Assembly (NCBI GenBank): GCA_902587145.1
Contig: CACIKD010000002.1
Coordinates: 1 to 64,000, forward strand
Reading direction: 5' to 3'
DNA from: an uncultured Pelagibacteraceae bacterium
GTDB taxonomy: Bacteria > Pseudomonadota > Alphaproteobacteria > Pelagibacterales > Pelagibacteraceae
Length of the DNA: 64,000 bases
Shown here: piece by piece, positions 7,283 through 15,442 of the stretch
Layout of the letters: every line of letters starts with the position of its first letter
Numbering within the stretch: the stretch's first letter is position 1
Notes under the pieces: generated by a model
Databases searched by the model: none
Seen by the model: only the letters and a program-made list of their open reading frames with translations
Told to the model about the DNA's origin: nothing
Position numbers and translations under genes: made by a program

Positions 7283-8086
7283 TCATTTTTTCAATTCAGA
7301 AAATTTTTTTGTTTTAATAAGTGAAATTAAAAATAGTAGTAATGCTGCAGTTATTATTGAAGGACCAGATGCTGTATTAAATTCTAAAGAAGAAAACAAT
7401 CCTATTAAGATTGATAATAACCCCCCAATTGTAGATAAAAGAGCCATTTGTATTGGATTACTTGATATATTTCTTGCTAGAGCAGCAGGAATAATTAACA
7501 TTCCAGTTATTAAGAGCAGTCCGACTATTTTTATTGAAATAGCAATTATTGCTGCCATCAAAATTGTAAATATCGCATTATATCTGTCAGGGTTCATTCC
7601 TTCCGCTTTAGCTAAATCGTAATTTATTGTTGAAGCAAACAAAGGTTTCCAAATAATTTTTAAAATTATTAAGATAAATACACCACCGCCCCAAATTACT
7701 AATAAATCACTTTGACTTACAGCTAATATATCGCCAAACAGTAATCCCATAACGTCAAATCTAATAGTTGTTAAAAATCCAATGATTACAAGTCCTATTG
7801 CTAGTGATGAATGGGCTAATAAACCTAACAAAGCATCGTTAGGAAGATTTGTTTTAGTTTGTAATTGAAGAAGGAAAATAGATATAACCGCTGATATTAA
7901 AAAAACTGATAAAGCAATATTTAGTTCAAATACCAAAGCCATAGTTACGCCTAATAAAGCTGAATGTGCAAGAGTGCCTGCAAAAAAAGACAATCTTCTC
8001 CAGATTACAAAGCATCCTATTGGACCTGTTATTAAAGCTATTCCAATTCCTGCAAGTAAAGCTCTTATAAAAAAATCATCAAGCAT
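7283..8086 (-). CDS. znuB: High-affinity zinc ABC transporter permease
   Basis: 267 residues, about eight hydrophobic segments, ABC-3 permease family (ZnuB/MntB). It opens with FFIRALLAGIGIALITGPIG and carries the conserved YDLAKAEGMN coupling loop around residue 175, where the family contacts the ATPase. It forms the inner-membrane channel for Zn2+ handed over by ZnuA. One base separates it from the upstream znuC stop, and zur follows closely. Zinc rather than manganese is inferred from the Zur-type regulator and the His-rich ZnuA encoded on the other side of the shared operator region. Confidence 0.93.
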   Translation of the reverse strand: MLDDFFIRALLAGIGIALITGPIGCFVIWRRLSFFAGTLAHSALLGVTMALVFELNIALSVFLISAVISIFLLQLQTKTNLPNDALLGLLAHSSLAIGLVIIGFLTTIRFDVMGLLFGDILAVSQSDLLVIWGGGVFILIILKIIWKPLFASTINYDLAKAEGMNPDRYNAIFTILMAAIIAISIKIVGLLLITGMLIIPAALARNISSNPIQMALLSTIGGLLSILIGLFSSLEFNTASGPSIITAALLLFLISLIKTKKFSELKK

Positions 8087-8087
8087 A

Positions 8088-8834
8088 TTATTTTTGATCT
8101 ATTGTTCCGTCTTGAGAATGTGTATGGTCATGTTTATGTTCATAAAGGGATAAGATATTTGAAGCTCTATCACCAAATAATTCCCTATATTTGCTATCTT
8201 TCACGACATTATGTGGTGTTCCAGAACAACAGACATGTCCATTTAAGCATAATACATAATCAGTAGCAGACATTACTACATGCAAATCATGCGAAATTAA
8301 AAGTATTCCACATTTCATTTTGTCTGAAATTTTTTTGATTAACTCATATAAGGCAATTTCACCTTTAAAATCGACACCCTGTACAGGTTCATCAAGCACT
8401 AATAATTCTGGTTGCTTAGAAATAGCTCTCGCTATCAATACTCTTTGAAACTCACCTCCAGATAAATTACTCAAACTTTTATTTTTTAAATGTTCAACGC
8501 CTGTTAAATTTAAAGCAATATTAATTTGATCTTGATTTAATTCTTCTGTCAAAGTCATAAAATCCGAAACTCTAATTGGTAAGGTCCAATCTATTGAGAT
8601 TTTTTGAGGCACGTATCCAATTTTATTAGTGTATGTTTTAACTTTACCATCTATCTTTTTATATATTCCTAGTGCAATTTTTGCTGTTGTTGATTTTCCA
8701 GAACCATTTGGACCTATCAACGTAACTATTTCACCTTGTTTAACTTCAAATGAAACTCCTTTAACTAAAGATTTGTCATTCAAAGAAATGCCAGCATTTT
8801 CAACCTTAAGTAGTACCTTATTTTTATTTTCCAT
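8088..8834 (-). CDS. znuC: Zinc ABC transporter ATP-binding protein
   Basis: 248 residues. Walker A GPNGSGKST is at about residues 41-49, signature LSGGEFQRVLIARA near 125, Walker B LLVLDEPVQGVD and an H-loop ISHDLHVV. The length and the His-containing tail (EHKHDHTHSQDG) fit ZnuC. It energises Zn2+ uptake with ZnuB. AAGGA is found seven bases before the ATG. It is the first gene of the leftward znuC-znuB-zur operon, divergent from znuA across 57 bases that hold the two Zur-like palindromes. Read leftwards each palindrome contains a TATAAT that could serve as -10 element. Confidence 0.94.
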   Translation of the reverse strand: MENKNKVLLKVENAGISLNDKSLVKGVSFEVKQGEIVTLIGPNGSGKSTTAKIALGIYKKIDGKVKTYTNKIGYVPQKISIDWTLPIRVSDFMTLTEELNQDQINIALNLTGVEHLKNKSLSNLSGGEFQRVLIARAISKQPELLVLDEPVQGVDFKGEIALYELIKKISDKMKCGILLISHDLHVVMSATDYVLCLNGHVCCSGTPHNVVKDSKYRELFGDRASNILSLYEHKHDHTHSQDGTIDQK

Positions 8835-8858
8835 AATTAAATCCTTGACCTTAAATAT

Positions 8859-8871
8859 GTTATATTATAAC
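8859..8871. promoter_or_regulatory. Zur-box-like palindrome, copy 1
   Basis: GTTATATTATAAC, a perfect 13-bp palindrome extended by T/A on each side (TGTTATATTATAACA). It resembles the alphaproteobacterial and enterobacterial Zur operator core (GTTATA..TATAAC) and lies between the divergent znuC and znuA genes, where Zur is expected to repress both. Confidence 0.75.
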
Positions 8872-8875
8872 AAAC

Positions 8876-8888
8876 GTTATATTATAAC
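8876..8888. promoter_or_regulatory. Zur-box-like palindrome, copy 2, touching the znuA start
   Basis: An identical 13-bp GTTATATTATAAC, centre 17 bp from copy 1 and ending only three bases before the znuA ATG. Occupancy would block initiation of znuA directly. It also occupies the place where a ribosome-binding site would normally be. Confidence 0.7.
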
Positions 8889-8891
8889 AAT

Positions 8892-9965
8892 ATGATAAAC
8901 AAATTTTTAAAGCTTACAATTACTTTATTTTTTGCATTTACACTTAATTTTTCTGCTAATGCAGATATTAAAGTTGTGGCCTCTATTAAACCTATACACT
9001 CATTAGCAAGTTATTTGATGGATGGAGTTGGTAAACCAGATTTAATCGTAGATGGCTATAATTCTCCACATGGATTTGCATTAAAACCATCGCACGCTAA
9101 AATGTTGCAAAATGCTGATTTAGTATTTTGGGTTGGTGAAGACTTAGAAAATTTTTTAGAGAAACCATTAAAATCAATAGCAAAAAAAGCTGAAAAAATT
9201 GAATTAATGGAAATCAAGGGTTTAAAAAAATTAGAATTCAGAGAAAGAAACATATTCGAAGGGCATGATGATCACGGACATGACGATCATAAAGAACATG
9301 GTCATAAAGAGGCTAAACATGACGATCACAAAGAACACGGTCAAAAAGAAGCTAAACATGACGATCATAAAGAACATGGTCATAAAGAGGCTAAACATGA
9401 CGATCACAAAGAACACGGTCATAAAGAGGATAAACACGATGATCATCATGAACATGCTCATGGTGAGCACGATCCACATATTTGGCTTGATCCAATGAAT
9501 GCAAAAGTAATTTTAAGTGAAATGGCGGAACATCTAATTGAAAATGATCAAGAAAATGCATCAAAGTATAAAGCTAATTTAAAAAAAGCACACAAAGAGT
9601 TAGATAAACTAACAAAAAAAGTTAAATCTGATTTAAATAAAGACTTTAAATCAATTGTTTTTCATGACGCCTATCAGTATTTCGAAAAAAGATTTGATGT
9701 TAATGTTTTAGGAGCTTTTACAGTAAATACAGATGTATTACCTGGTGCAGAACAATTATCTGAGATTAGAGAAGTAATTGAACATGAAAAAGTAAGTTGT
9801 GTATTTTCTGAACCTCAATTTAACCCTGATATAATCAAAGCAGTAGCAAAAGATACAAATATTAAGACTGGAATTATAGATCCTTTGGGAGCTACTCTAA
9901 ATCCAGGAAAAACTTTGTATTTTGATTTAATTAAGAATATGTCTTCCTCTTTTAAAGGCTGTTAG
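8892..9965 (+). CDS. znuA: Periplasmic zinc-binding protein with expanded His-rich repeat loop
   Basis: 357 residues: a signal peptide (cleavage near residue 25, after SANA), then a cluster A-I binding protein. Zinc-ligand regions are visible as SIKPIHSL, PHGFALKPSHAKML, the DPHIWLDP that follows the loop, and VFHDAYQYFE. Between them, residues about 118-195 form a His/Asp/Lys/Glu-rich loop typical of ZnuA but here built from four-plus copies of a 13-residue unit. The protein captures Zn2+ for ZnuBC; the loop probably acts as a zinc trap or sensor. No Shine-Dalgarno precedes the ATG, because a Zur-like palindrome occupies that place. Convergent with the next gene (four bases between stops). 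Confidence 0.95.
   Translation: MINKFLKLTITLFFAFTLNFSANADIKVVASIKPIHSLASYLMDGVGKPDLIVDGYNSPHGFALKPSHAKMLQNADLVFWVGEDLENFLEKPLKSIAKKAEKIELMEIKGLKKLEFRERNIFEGHDDHGHDDHKEHGHKEAKHDDHKEHGQKEAKHDDHKEHGHKEAKHDDHKEHGHKEDKHDDHHEHAHGEHDPHIWLDPMNAKVILSEMAEHLIENDQENASKYKANLKKAHKELDKLTKKVKSDLNKDFKSIVFHDAYQYFEKRFDVNVLGAFTVNTDVLPGAEQLSEIREVIEHEKVSCVFSEPQFNPDIIKAVAKDTNIKTGIIDPLGATLNPGKTLYFDLIKNMSSSFKGC
9279..9434 (+). repeat. 39-bp tandem repeat coding the ZnuA His-rich loop (4 copies plus degenerate fifth)
   Basis: Copies begin at 9279, 9318, 9357 and 9396; a degenerate fifth starts at 9435. Copies 1 and 3 are identical over 39 bases, while copies 2 and 4 resemble each other more than their neighbours. This gives a 78-bp higher-order period and suggests duplication of a two-unit block. 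Each unit codes about HDDHKEHGHKEAK. The frame is kept, as 39 is divisible by three. Confidence 0.9.
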
Positions 9966-9969
9966 TTTT

Positions 9970-11412
9970 TTATCTATCTACAATTAAAGTGTCTTTTGAC
10001 CCACCACCTTGCGAGCTATTAACTATTGTGCTTCCTTTTTTAAGTGCAACTCTAGTTAGACCTCCCGTAGTAACCCAGGAAGTTTTACCAGATAAAATGA
10101 ACGGTCTTAAATCTAAATGTCTAGGTTGGATACCTTCATCAGAAATAGTTGGTGTTGTTGAAAGAATTTCTAAAGGTTGGGCAATATAATCATTCGGTTT
10201 AGATTTGATTTTATTTACCATGTCATCTCTTTCTTTTTTTGATGATTTTGGTCCTATTAGTATTCCATTTCCACCAGATCCATTAGTTGGTTTAACAACA
10301 AGTTTAGAAATATTATCTATTACATGTTCTCTGTGAATTTTTTTTCTACATAAAAAAGTTTGGACTTGTTTAATCTTAGGGTCCTCATCTAAATAATATT
10401 TTATCATCTGATCTACATAAGAGTAAATTGCTTTGTCATCTGCTATTCCTGTTCCAGGGGCATTTATAATACCCACATTTCCCTTTCTCCAACATTTAAA
10501 TAAACCTGGTACACCTAAAATTGAATGTTTATAAAATACTTTTGGATCTAAAAAATTATCATCAATTCTTCTGTAAATACAATCTACTTTTAACGGTCCT
10601 TTAACTGTTTTCATGTAAACTAAATCTTTTTCTACGAATAAATCTTTTCCTTCGACTAAAGCTATTCCCATTTGTTCTGCTAAAAATCTATGTTCAAAGT
10701 ATGCTGAGTTATATCTTCCAGGTGTTAAAACGCACATATGTGGATTTGTTGTCTTTCTAGGAACGCATTCGAGCATACAGTGATAAAGTTTATTAGGGTA
10801 TTGATGTACTGATGAAACTTTATATTTTGTAAATAATTCTGGAAAAACATCTCTCATTACCATTCTATTTTCCAACATATATGATACTCCAGAAGGTACT
10901 CTTAAATTGTCTTCAAGAACTAAAAATTCTCCGTCAATATTTCTAATTAAATCAATCCCTGATATATTTGACCATGCTTTATATTTTGGTGAGAAACCAT
11001 AACACTCTCGCAAATAGTATGGGGAATCGAAAACTAATTCCTCAGGTATAATATTGTCCTTAAATATTTTTCTATCGTTATAAACATCATCAATAAATAA
11101 ATTTAACGCTTTAACTCTTTGCAATAATCCTCTAGCAACTTTAGACCAGTCTTTCTTAAGAATTATTCTTGGAATAATATCAAGAGGCCACTGCTTTTCT
11201 TGTAATTTTTTACCTGAAGAATAAACTCTAAAATTAATTCCTCTTGAGTTAATCGTGCTTGCACAATTTTTCTCGATTTCGTTTAATTTTTTAATTCCGT
11301 GTCTCTCTAAAATATGAGAAATTATCAGAGCTTGCTTTCGGAGCTTATTTTCCGAGTTTAAGTACTCATCATAAGTGTTTTTTGAATTGTACTTTTTCCA
11401 CATATTAGCCAT
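9970..11412 (-). CDS. Circularly permuted type-2 ATP-grasp family protein (COG2308/DUF407-like)
   Basis: 480 residues. The C-terminal signature GGLTRVALKKG...NSSQGGGSKDT and the preceding HLDLRPF and KPTNGSGGNGILIGP (around residue 375) are hallmarks of the circularly permuted ATP-grasp proteins. These are predicted to ligate an amine to a carboxylate using ATP, possibly making a peptide or peptide-like tag. In other genomes this family is encoded with an alpha-E protein, a transglutaminase-like protein and the proteasome-like Anbu. Here Anbu is next door on the opposite strand (about 100 bases between starts), but alpha-E and transglutaminase genes are not in the neighbourhood. Biochemical substrate unknown. 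The alternative start at residue 4 is possible. Confidence 0.88.
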   Translation of the reverse strand: MANMWKKYNSKNTYDEYLNSENKLRKQALIISHILERHGIKKLNEIEKNCASTINSRGINFRVYSSGKKLQEKQWPLDIIPRIILKKDWSKVARGLLQRVKALNLFIDDVYNDRKIFKDNIIPEELVFDSPYYLRECYGFSPKYKAWSNISGIDLIRNIDGEFLVLEDNLRVPSGVSYMLENRMVMRDVFPELFTKYKVSSVHQYPNKLYHCMLECVPRKTTNPHMCVLTPGRYNSAYFEHRFLAEQMGIALVEGKDLFVEKDLVYMKTVKGPLKVDCIYRRIDDNFLDPKVFYKHSILGVPGLFKCWRKGNVGIINAPGTGIADDKAIYSYVDQMIKYYLDEDPKIKQVQTFLCRKKIHREHVIDNISKLVVKPTNGSGGNGILIGPKSSKKERDDMVNKIKSKPNDYIAQPLEILSTTPTISDEGIQPRHLDLRPFILSGKTSWVTTGGLTRVALKKGSTIVNSSQGGGSKDTLIVDR

Positions 11413-11512
11413 AATATTCTAGTTATTTTCTCTACAATCAAATGCGAATTTTAGATGTTAGATATGATAATAAAGAATTGAAAAGTTAGTTAATTTTAAA
11501 TAAGTATTCAAC

Positions 11513-12238
11513 ATGACATATTGTGTAGGTATTAAAACGAAAGAAGGAATAGTTGTAGCCTCAGACTCAAGAACTAATGCTGGCTTGGACAATGTAAATA
11601 TTTATTCCAAAATGTTAACTTACGATGTTGGAGATAGAACAATAATAGTAGTGACATCAGGTAATTTAGCTACATCTCAAGCAGTTTTTAAAACAATAGA
11701 AAAAGATATAAAAAATAAAAATGGCGCTTTAAATTTAAATACTTGTAAAGACTTTGAGCAAATTGCTTCTTATATAGGAAAACTCAATGTGAAGCACTCA
11801 TCGCCCGATGGTGTTAACACCGATAGCTCAGTTTTGGGATCCACTTTCATAATCGGAGGTCAGATAAAAGGTCAATCGCTTGAACTGTATATGGTTTATC
11901 CGCAAGGTAATTATATAAGACCAGCTGACAGCAAACCATACCTTGTAATAGGTGAAGTTAAATATGGAAAACCTATTTTAGATAGAGTTATAACTCCTAA
12001 TGTTTCAATAGGTGATGCATCAAGATGTGCATTAATTTCTATGGACTCAACCCTAAAAAGTGACCTTACAGTTGGTCCTCCTATTGACATTGCTGTTTAC
12101 AAAAAGGATCAAAAGAAAATTTCTTACTTAAAGTGCCTAAACACTACTGATGAAGACTATGCAAAGGTTTGTAATCAGTGGTCAGATAAGGTTCTGCAAG
12201 TTTTTGATACCTTTCCAAAATTTGACTGGGAGAAATAA
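11513..12238 (+). CDS. Anbu, proteasome-type protease homologue (COG3484)
   Basis: 241 residues beginning MTYCVGIKTKEGIVVASDSRT, the form expected of Anbu. After Met removal the N-terminal Thr would be the nucleophile of an Ntn-hydrolase, with Asp18 and Lys-type residues behind it as in the proteasome beta subunit. The core GDRTIIVVTSGNLATSQAV and the SALISMDST-like region (ASRCALISMDST) fit the family. Anbu assembles into open helical or ring-like oligomers in characterised bacteria; its substrate is not established. The gene is divergent from the ATP-grasp gene it usually accompanies. It is followed three bases later by a 59-codon ORF in the same direction. Confidence 0.88.
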   Translation: MTYCVGIKTKEGIVVASDSRTNAGLDNVNIYSKMLTYDVGDRTIIVVTSGNLATSQAVFKTIEKDIKNKNGALNLNTCKDFEQIASYIGKLNVKHSSPDGVNTDSSVLGSTFIIGGQIKGQSLELYMVYPQGNYIRPADSKPYLVIGEVKYGKPILDRVITPNVSIGDASRCALISMDSTLKSDLTVGPPIDIAVYKKDQKKISYLKCLNTTDEDYAKVCNQWSDKVLQVFDTFPKFDWEK

Positions 12239-12241
12239 GCA

Positions 12242-12421
12242 ATGAACCAAAAATATAATATTTCAGATATTTTAGACGCTGTTAACGAAATAAATAATTC
12301 CAAACCTTTTAAAAAAATTAAAGATCCCACTGTTCAGAAATCAAAAGAAATATTAAATAAGGATATACCTCCAAGCACTTTAAAATTGATTGAAGAAGCA
12401 GAAAAAAATATTAAAAATTAA
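12242..12421 (+). CDS. Small hypothetical protein downstream of Anbu (59 aa)
   Basis: Below the ORF-track cut-off; translated by hand (starts MNQKYNISDILDAVNEINNS, ends EEAEKNIKN). The ATG lies three bases after the Anbu stop, so it is surely co-transcribed and possibly translationally coupled. The composition is acidic/lysine-rich and helical without cysteines, signal or membrane segment. Its TAA shares the TTAA tetranucleotide with the stop of the convergent gap gene. I do not recognise the family. Position suggests an Anbu partner or substrate, which is inference only. Confidence 0.7.
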   Translation: MNQKYNISDILDAVNEINNSKPFKKIKDPTVQKSKEILNKDIPPSTLKLIEEAEKNIKN

Positions 12422-13422
12422 ATCAGTCCTGCTATTTGAATTGCAGTATCACACATCCTATTTGAAAAACCCCATTCATTATCATACCAAGATAATACTC
12501 TGCTAAATTTTCCTTTTATAACTTGAGTTTGTGTTAAATCAAATATTGAACTGTGTGGGTTATGATTAAAGTCTTTAGAAACTAAAGGAGCTGAATTAGT
12601 TGCTAAAATCCCTTTTAAGGGTCCCTTAGCTGCTTTAATCATAGCATCATTAATACTTTCAGAACTTACTTCTTTATTCGGTACGAATGTAAGATCTATT
12701 AAAGATACATTGGGTGTTGGTACTCTTATGGCTGTTCCGTCAAGTTTTCCTTTTAAACTTGGTAATACTAAACTCATAGCTTTAGCTGCTCCAGTAGAAG
12801 TTGGTATCATGGCATCTCCGGACGCTCTTGCTCTTCTCAAGTCTTTATGAAGTGTATCTAAAAGTTTTTGATCTCCTGTGTAGCTATGAATAGTAGTCAT
12901 ATATCCATATTCAATACCAAAAGTATTTTCTAGAACCATAGCAACTGGTGCTAAACAGTTTGTAGTACAAGAGCCATTAGAAATTACATTATGTTCTTTC
13001 TTCAAATCTTTACTGTTTACTCCTTGAACAACAGTAAAGTCTACTTCCTTAGCAGGCGCAGAGATTATTACCTTTTTTGCGCCAGCCTCTATGTGTTTGC
13101 CAGCTGATTTTTTATCTAAAAAAAAGCCTGTACATTCTAAAACAACATCAGCTCCAATTTTTCCCCAAGGTAATTTGGACGGATCTCTTTCAGCAAAAAC
13201 TTTGATATTTTGATCTCCAATTTGAAAACCTTCTTTAGTTGTCTTTACTTCATGATTTAATGTGCCATGTGTACTATCAAATTTGATTAGGTGAGCGTTG
13301 GCTTCTATAGATCCAAGATCATTAATGCCTACTACTTGAATTTTACCTTTATAGTTTTCTAATAAAGCTCTTAAGATAAGCCGCCCTATTCTACCAAAAC
13401 CATTAATTCCTACTTTGACCAT
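12418..13422 (-). CDS. gap: Glyceraldehyde-3-phosphate dehydrogenase
   Basis: 334 residues, standard GAPDH length. N-terminal VGINGFGRIGRL is the NAD-binding Rossmann motif; SNGSCTTNC (around 148-156) carries the catalytic Cys152, and TIHSYTGDQ the catalytic His. It converts glyceraldehyde 3-phosphate to 1,3-bisphosphoglycerate (or back) in the cytoplasm. It is the last gene of the leftward glycerol block, three bases after the DUF2160 gene, which suggests that triose phosphate made from glycerol is fed straight into lower glycolysis. NAD preference (IND after the second strand) is a guess from the motif. Confidence 0.96.
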   Translation of the reverse strand: MVKVGINGFGRIGRLILRALLENYKGKIQVVGINDLGSIEANAHLIKFDSTHGTLNHEVKTTKEGFQIGDQNIKVFAERDPSKLPWGKIGADVVLECTGFFLDKKSAGKHIEAGAKKVIISAPAKEVDFTVVQGVNSKDLKKEHNVISNGSCTTNCLAPVAMVLENTFGIEYGYMTTIHSYTGDQKLLDTLHKDLRRARASGDAMIPTSTGAAKAMSLVLPSLKGKLDGTAIRVPTPNVSLIDLTFVPNKEVSSESINDAMIKAAKGPLKGILATNSAPLVSKDFNHNPHSSIFDLTQTQVIKGKFSRVLSWYDNEWGFSNRMCDTAIQIAGLI

Positions 13423-13425
13423 TTG

Positions 13426-13779
13426 TTATACGTATTTAAATACAACAATAAAATAAGCAACACAAATAATTGATGCTATCCACAAGAGACTACCCACGAG
13501 ACCTAACCATGCTAAATGAATAAACGCACTTCCTAATAAAGAAACAAATAATCTATCACCTCTAGTTGTATCTAAACCTAAAATACCTTTTCTTGGAGAA
13601 CCTCCTGGTACTTTTTTTTCCCAAATAAGCATTACCGTTATACATAAAGCTATAAAAATGAAAAAAGCAGCCGTTTGCCATGTCCAAGCCATCCATGAAA
13701 ATAAATCAAAATCAAAAAAACCTTTTTCTTTTGCTTTTCCAACATCCCCCCAAGTAGCTGAGTATAATTTTGTAAACAT
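13426..13779 (-). CDS. glpU: DUF2160 small membrane protein of the glycerol ABC transporter
   Basis: 117 residues with three hydrophobic helices (about 30-50, 78-95, 97-116) and a conserved WMAWTWQTAAFFIFI region. It matches the DUF2160 family found only beside glycerol ABC transporters, where it is called GlpU in Rhizobium. Its function in transport is unknown; it may be an accessory subunit of the permease. The start overlaps the upstream permease stop by one base and gap follows three bases on, so it is embedded in the operon. The gene symbol is by analogy of position and family. Confidence 0.85.
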   Translation of the reverse strand: MFTKLYSATWGDVGKAKEKGFFDFDLFSWMAWTWQTAAFFIFIALCITVMLIWEKKVPGGSPRKGILGLDTTRGDRLFVSLLGSAFIHLAWLGLVGSLLWIASIICVAYFIVVFKYV

Positions 13780-14579
13780 TAAACCCTTCCCATCGCAAAT
13801 CCTTTAGCGATGTAATCTTTAACGAAGTAAATTACAATAGCTCCTGGAATTATTGTTAAAGTTCCTGCTGCAGCTAATAAACCAAGTTCATATCCCGAAG
13901 TACTAGCCGTTCTTGTCATAGTGGCAGCTATTGGTTTAGCCTCTGTGGCTGTCAAAGTTTTAGCTAATAAAAGCTCAACCCAGGAGAACATGAAGCAGAA
14001 AAACATAGTAATACCTATTCCAGCTGCAATAGTTGGCACGAATATTTTAAAGAAAAATCTTCCAAAAGAATATCCATCTACATAAGCTGTTTCGTCTAAT
14101 TCTTTTGGAACTGCAGACATAAATCCCTCTAAAATCCAAACTGCTAAAGGAATATTAAATAAGCAATGCGATAAGGCAACAGCAATATGAGTATCAAATA
14201 AATTTACTGAAGAATAAAATTGAAAAAACGGTAAAGCAAAAACTGCTGGGGGAGCCATTCTGTTAGTTAATAGCCAGAAGAATAAATGTTTATCACCTAA
14301 AAACTTATACCTTGAAAATGCATAAGCTGCTGGTAAAGCAGCTGCTACTGAAATAACCGTATTAAATACTGTATATGTAATTGAATTTACGTAACCCATA
14401 TACCAAGTACTGTCTGTAAATATTTTTACATAATTTTCTAATGTAAATTTTTGCGGCCACAACGAGTAGGTATTTATAATCTCAGTAGTCGTCTTAAAAG
14501 ACATATTGATCAACCAATAAATCGGAAGCATTAAAAAAATTATATATAATGTAGGAACTAACCATTTATATTTTTTCAT
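13779..14579 (-). CDS. glpQ: Glycerol ABC transporter permease, second subunit
   Basis: 266 residues, six membrane helices, binding-protein-dependent permease family (MalG-like). The EAA loop is DETAYVDGYSFGRFFFKIFVP around residues 160-180. With GlpP it forms the heterodimeric inner-membrane channel. It overlaps the upstream permease by four bases and the downstream DUF2160 gene by one, typical of translational coupling. The glycerol assignment rests on the whole set: two permeases, two unlike ATPases, a 576-residue binding protein, DUF2160 and glpK. Confidence 0.9.
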   Translation of the reverse strand: MKKYKWLVPTLYIIFLMLPIYWLINMSFKTTTEIINTYSLWPQKFTLENYVKIFTDSTWYMGYVNSITYTVFNTVISVAAALPAAYAFSRYKFLGDKHLFFWLLTNRMAPPAVFALPFFQFYSSVNLFDTHIAVALSHCLFNIPLAVWILEGFMSAVPKELDETAYVDGYSFGRFFFKIFVPTIAAGIGITMFFCFMFSWVELLLAKTLTATEAKPIAATMTRTASTSGYELGLLAAAGTLTIIPGAIVIYFVKDYIAKGFAMGRV

Positions 14580-15442
14580 GATTGCGCCTCATTTTTCATC
14601 ATTAAATTATAAAATACCCAACAGACTAAAAGAACTATAAAGAAATAAATCAAAGACATTGCTGCCGCTGGTCCTAAATCAAATTGACCTAATGCCATTT
14701 TAACTAAATCAATGGATAAAAATGCTGTAGTATTTCCTGGTCCTCCTCCTGTTAAAACAAATGGCTCGGTATAAATCATAAAGCTATCCATAAATCTTAA
14801 TAAGATGGCTAAAGTTAAAACTTTTTTCATTTTTGGTAATTCAATATATCTAAAAGTAGCCCACCTACTTGCTCCATCGATTTCTGCTGCTTGATAATAA
14901 GCTGGTTGAATTGAGTTAAGTCCTGCGTAAGATAAAAGAACCACTAATGATGTCCAATGCCAAACATCCATAAGAATAGTTGTAAACCAAGCATCACCAG
15001 GTTGTTGGGTAAAATTATAATCAAAACCAACTGAGTTTAATGTATAGCCAAGAAATCCAATATCTGGAAGCGCAAAAATATTCCACATTGCTCCAACAAC
15101 ATTCCAAGGTATAAGAAGTGGCATAGACATTAAAATTAAACAAACTGGTACTCCCCAACCTTTTTTTGGCATCGTCAAAGCAATTGCAATACCTAGAGGT
15201 ATTTGAATAAGAAGTATTATAAAAGTAAAAGCAAATTGCCTTCCTAATGAAGCATGAAATCTTTCGGATAACAGAATTTGTTTAAACCATCTTGTGCCTT
15301 CCCAAGCAAATACGTTATTCCCAAAAGTTTCTTGAAATGAATAATTTACTACTGTCATTAAAGGAATAGCTGCATTAAATGCAACAAGAACAAATACGGG
15401 AATTACAAAATACCAAGCTTTTTGATTAATAGTTTTATTCAT
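14576..15442 (-). CDS. glpP: Glycerol ABC transporter permease, first subunit
   Basis: 288 residues, six membrane helices, MalF-like permease. The EAA loop QAAEIDGASRWATFRYIELP is around residues 183-202, followed by the FMIYTEPFVLTGGGPGN segment typical of sugar-type permeases. It pairs with GlpQ as the transmembrane path for glycerol. The stop of the upstream ATPase gene and this start share one base. The hydrophobic N-terminus (AWYFVIPVFVLVAFNAAIP) is the first helix, not a cleaved signal. Confidence 0.9.
   Translation of the reverse strand: MNKTINQKAWYFVIPVFVLVAFNAAIPLMTVVNYSFQETFGNNVFAWEGTRWFKQILLSERFHASLGRQFAFTFIILLIQIPLGIAIALTMPKKGWGVPVCLILMSMPLLIPWNVVGAMWNIFALPDIGFLGYTLNSVGFDYNFTQQPGDAWFTTILMDVWHWTSLVVLLSYAGLNSIQPAYYQAAEIDGASRWATFRYIELPKMKKVLTLAILLRFMDSFMIYTEPFVLTGGGPGNTTAFLSIDLVKMALGQFDLGPAAAMSLIYFFIVLLVCWVFYNLMMKNEAQS

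Noticed and set aside
9279-9434. Short regularly spaced repeats that could suggest a CRISPR array
   Set aside because: The units are contiguous with no spacers and lie in frame inside znuA, coding the His-rich loop.
9231-9498. Two ORFs (82 aa minus, 77 aa plus) over the znuA repeat
   Set aside because: They are shadow frames produced by the 39-bp repeat inside znuA; the low-complexity Met/Ile/Phe-rich translations have no independent start signals.
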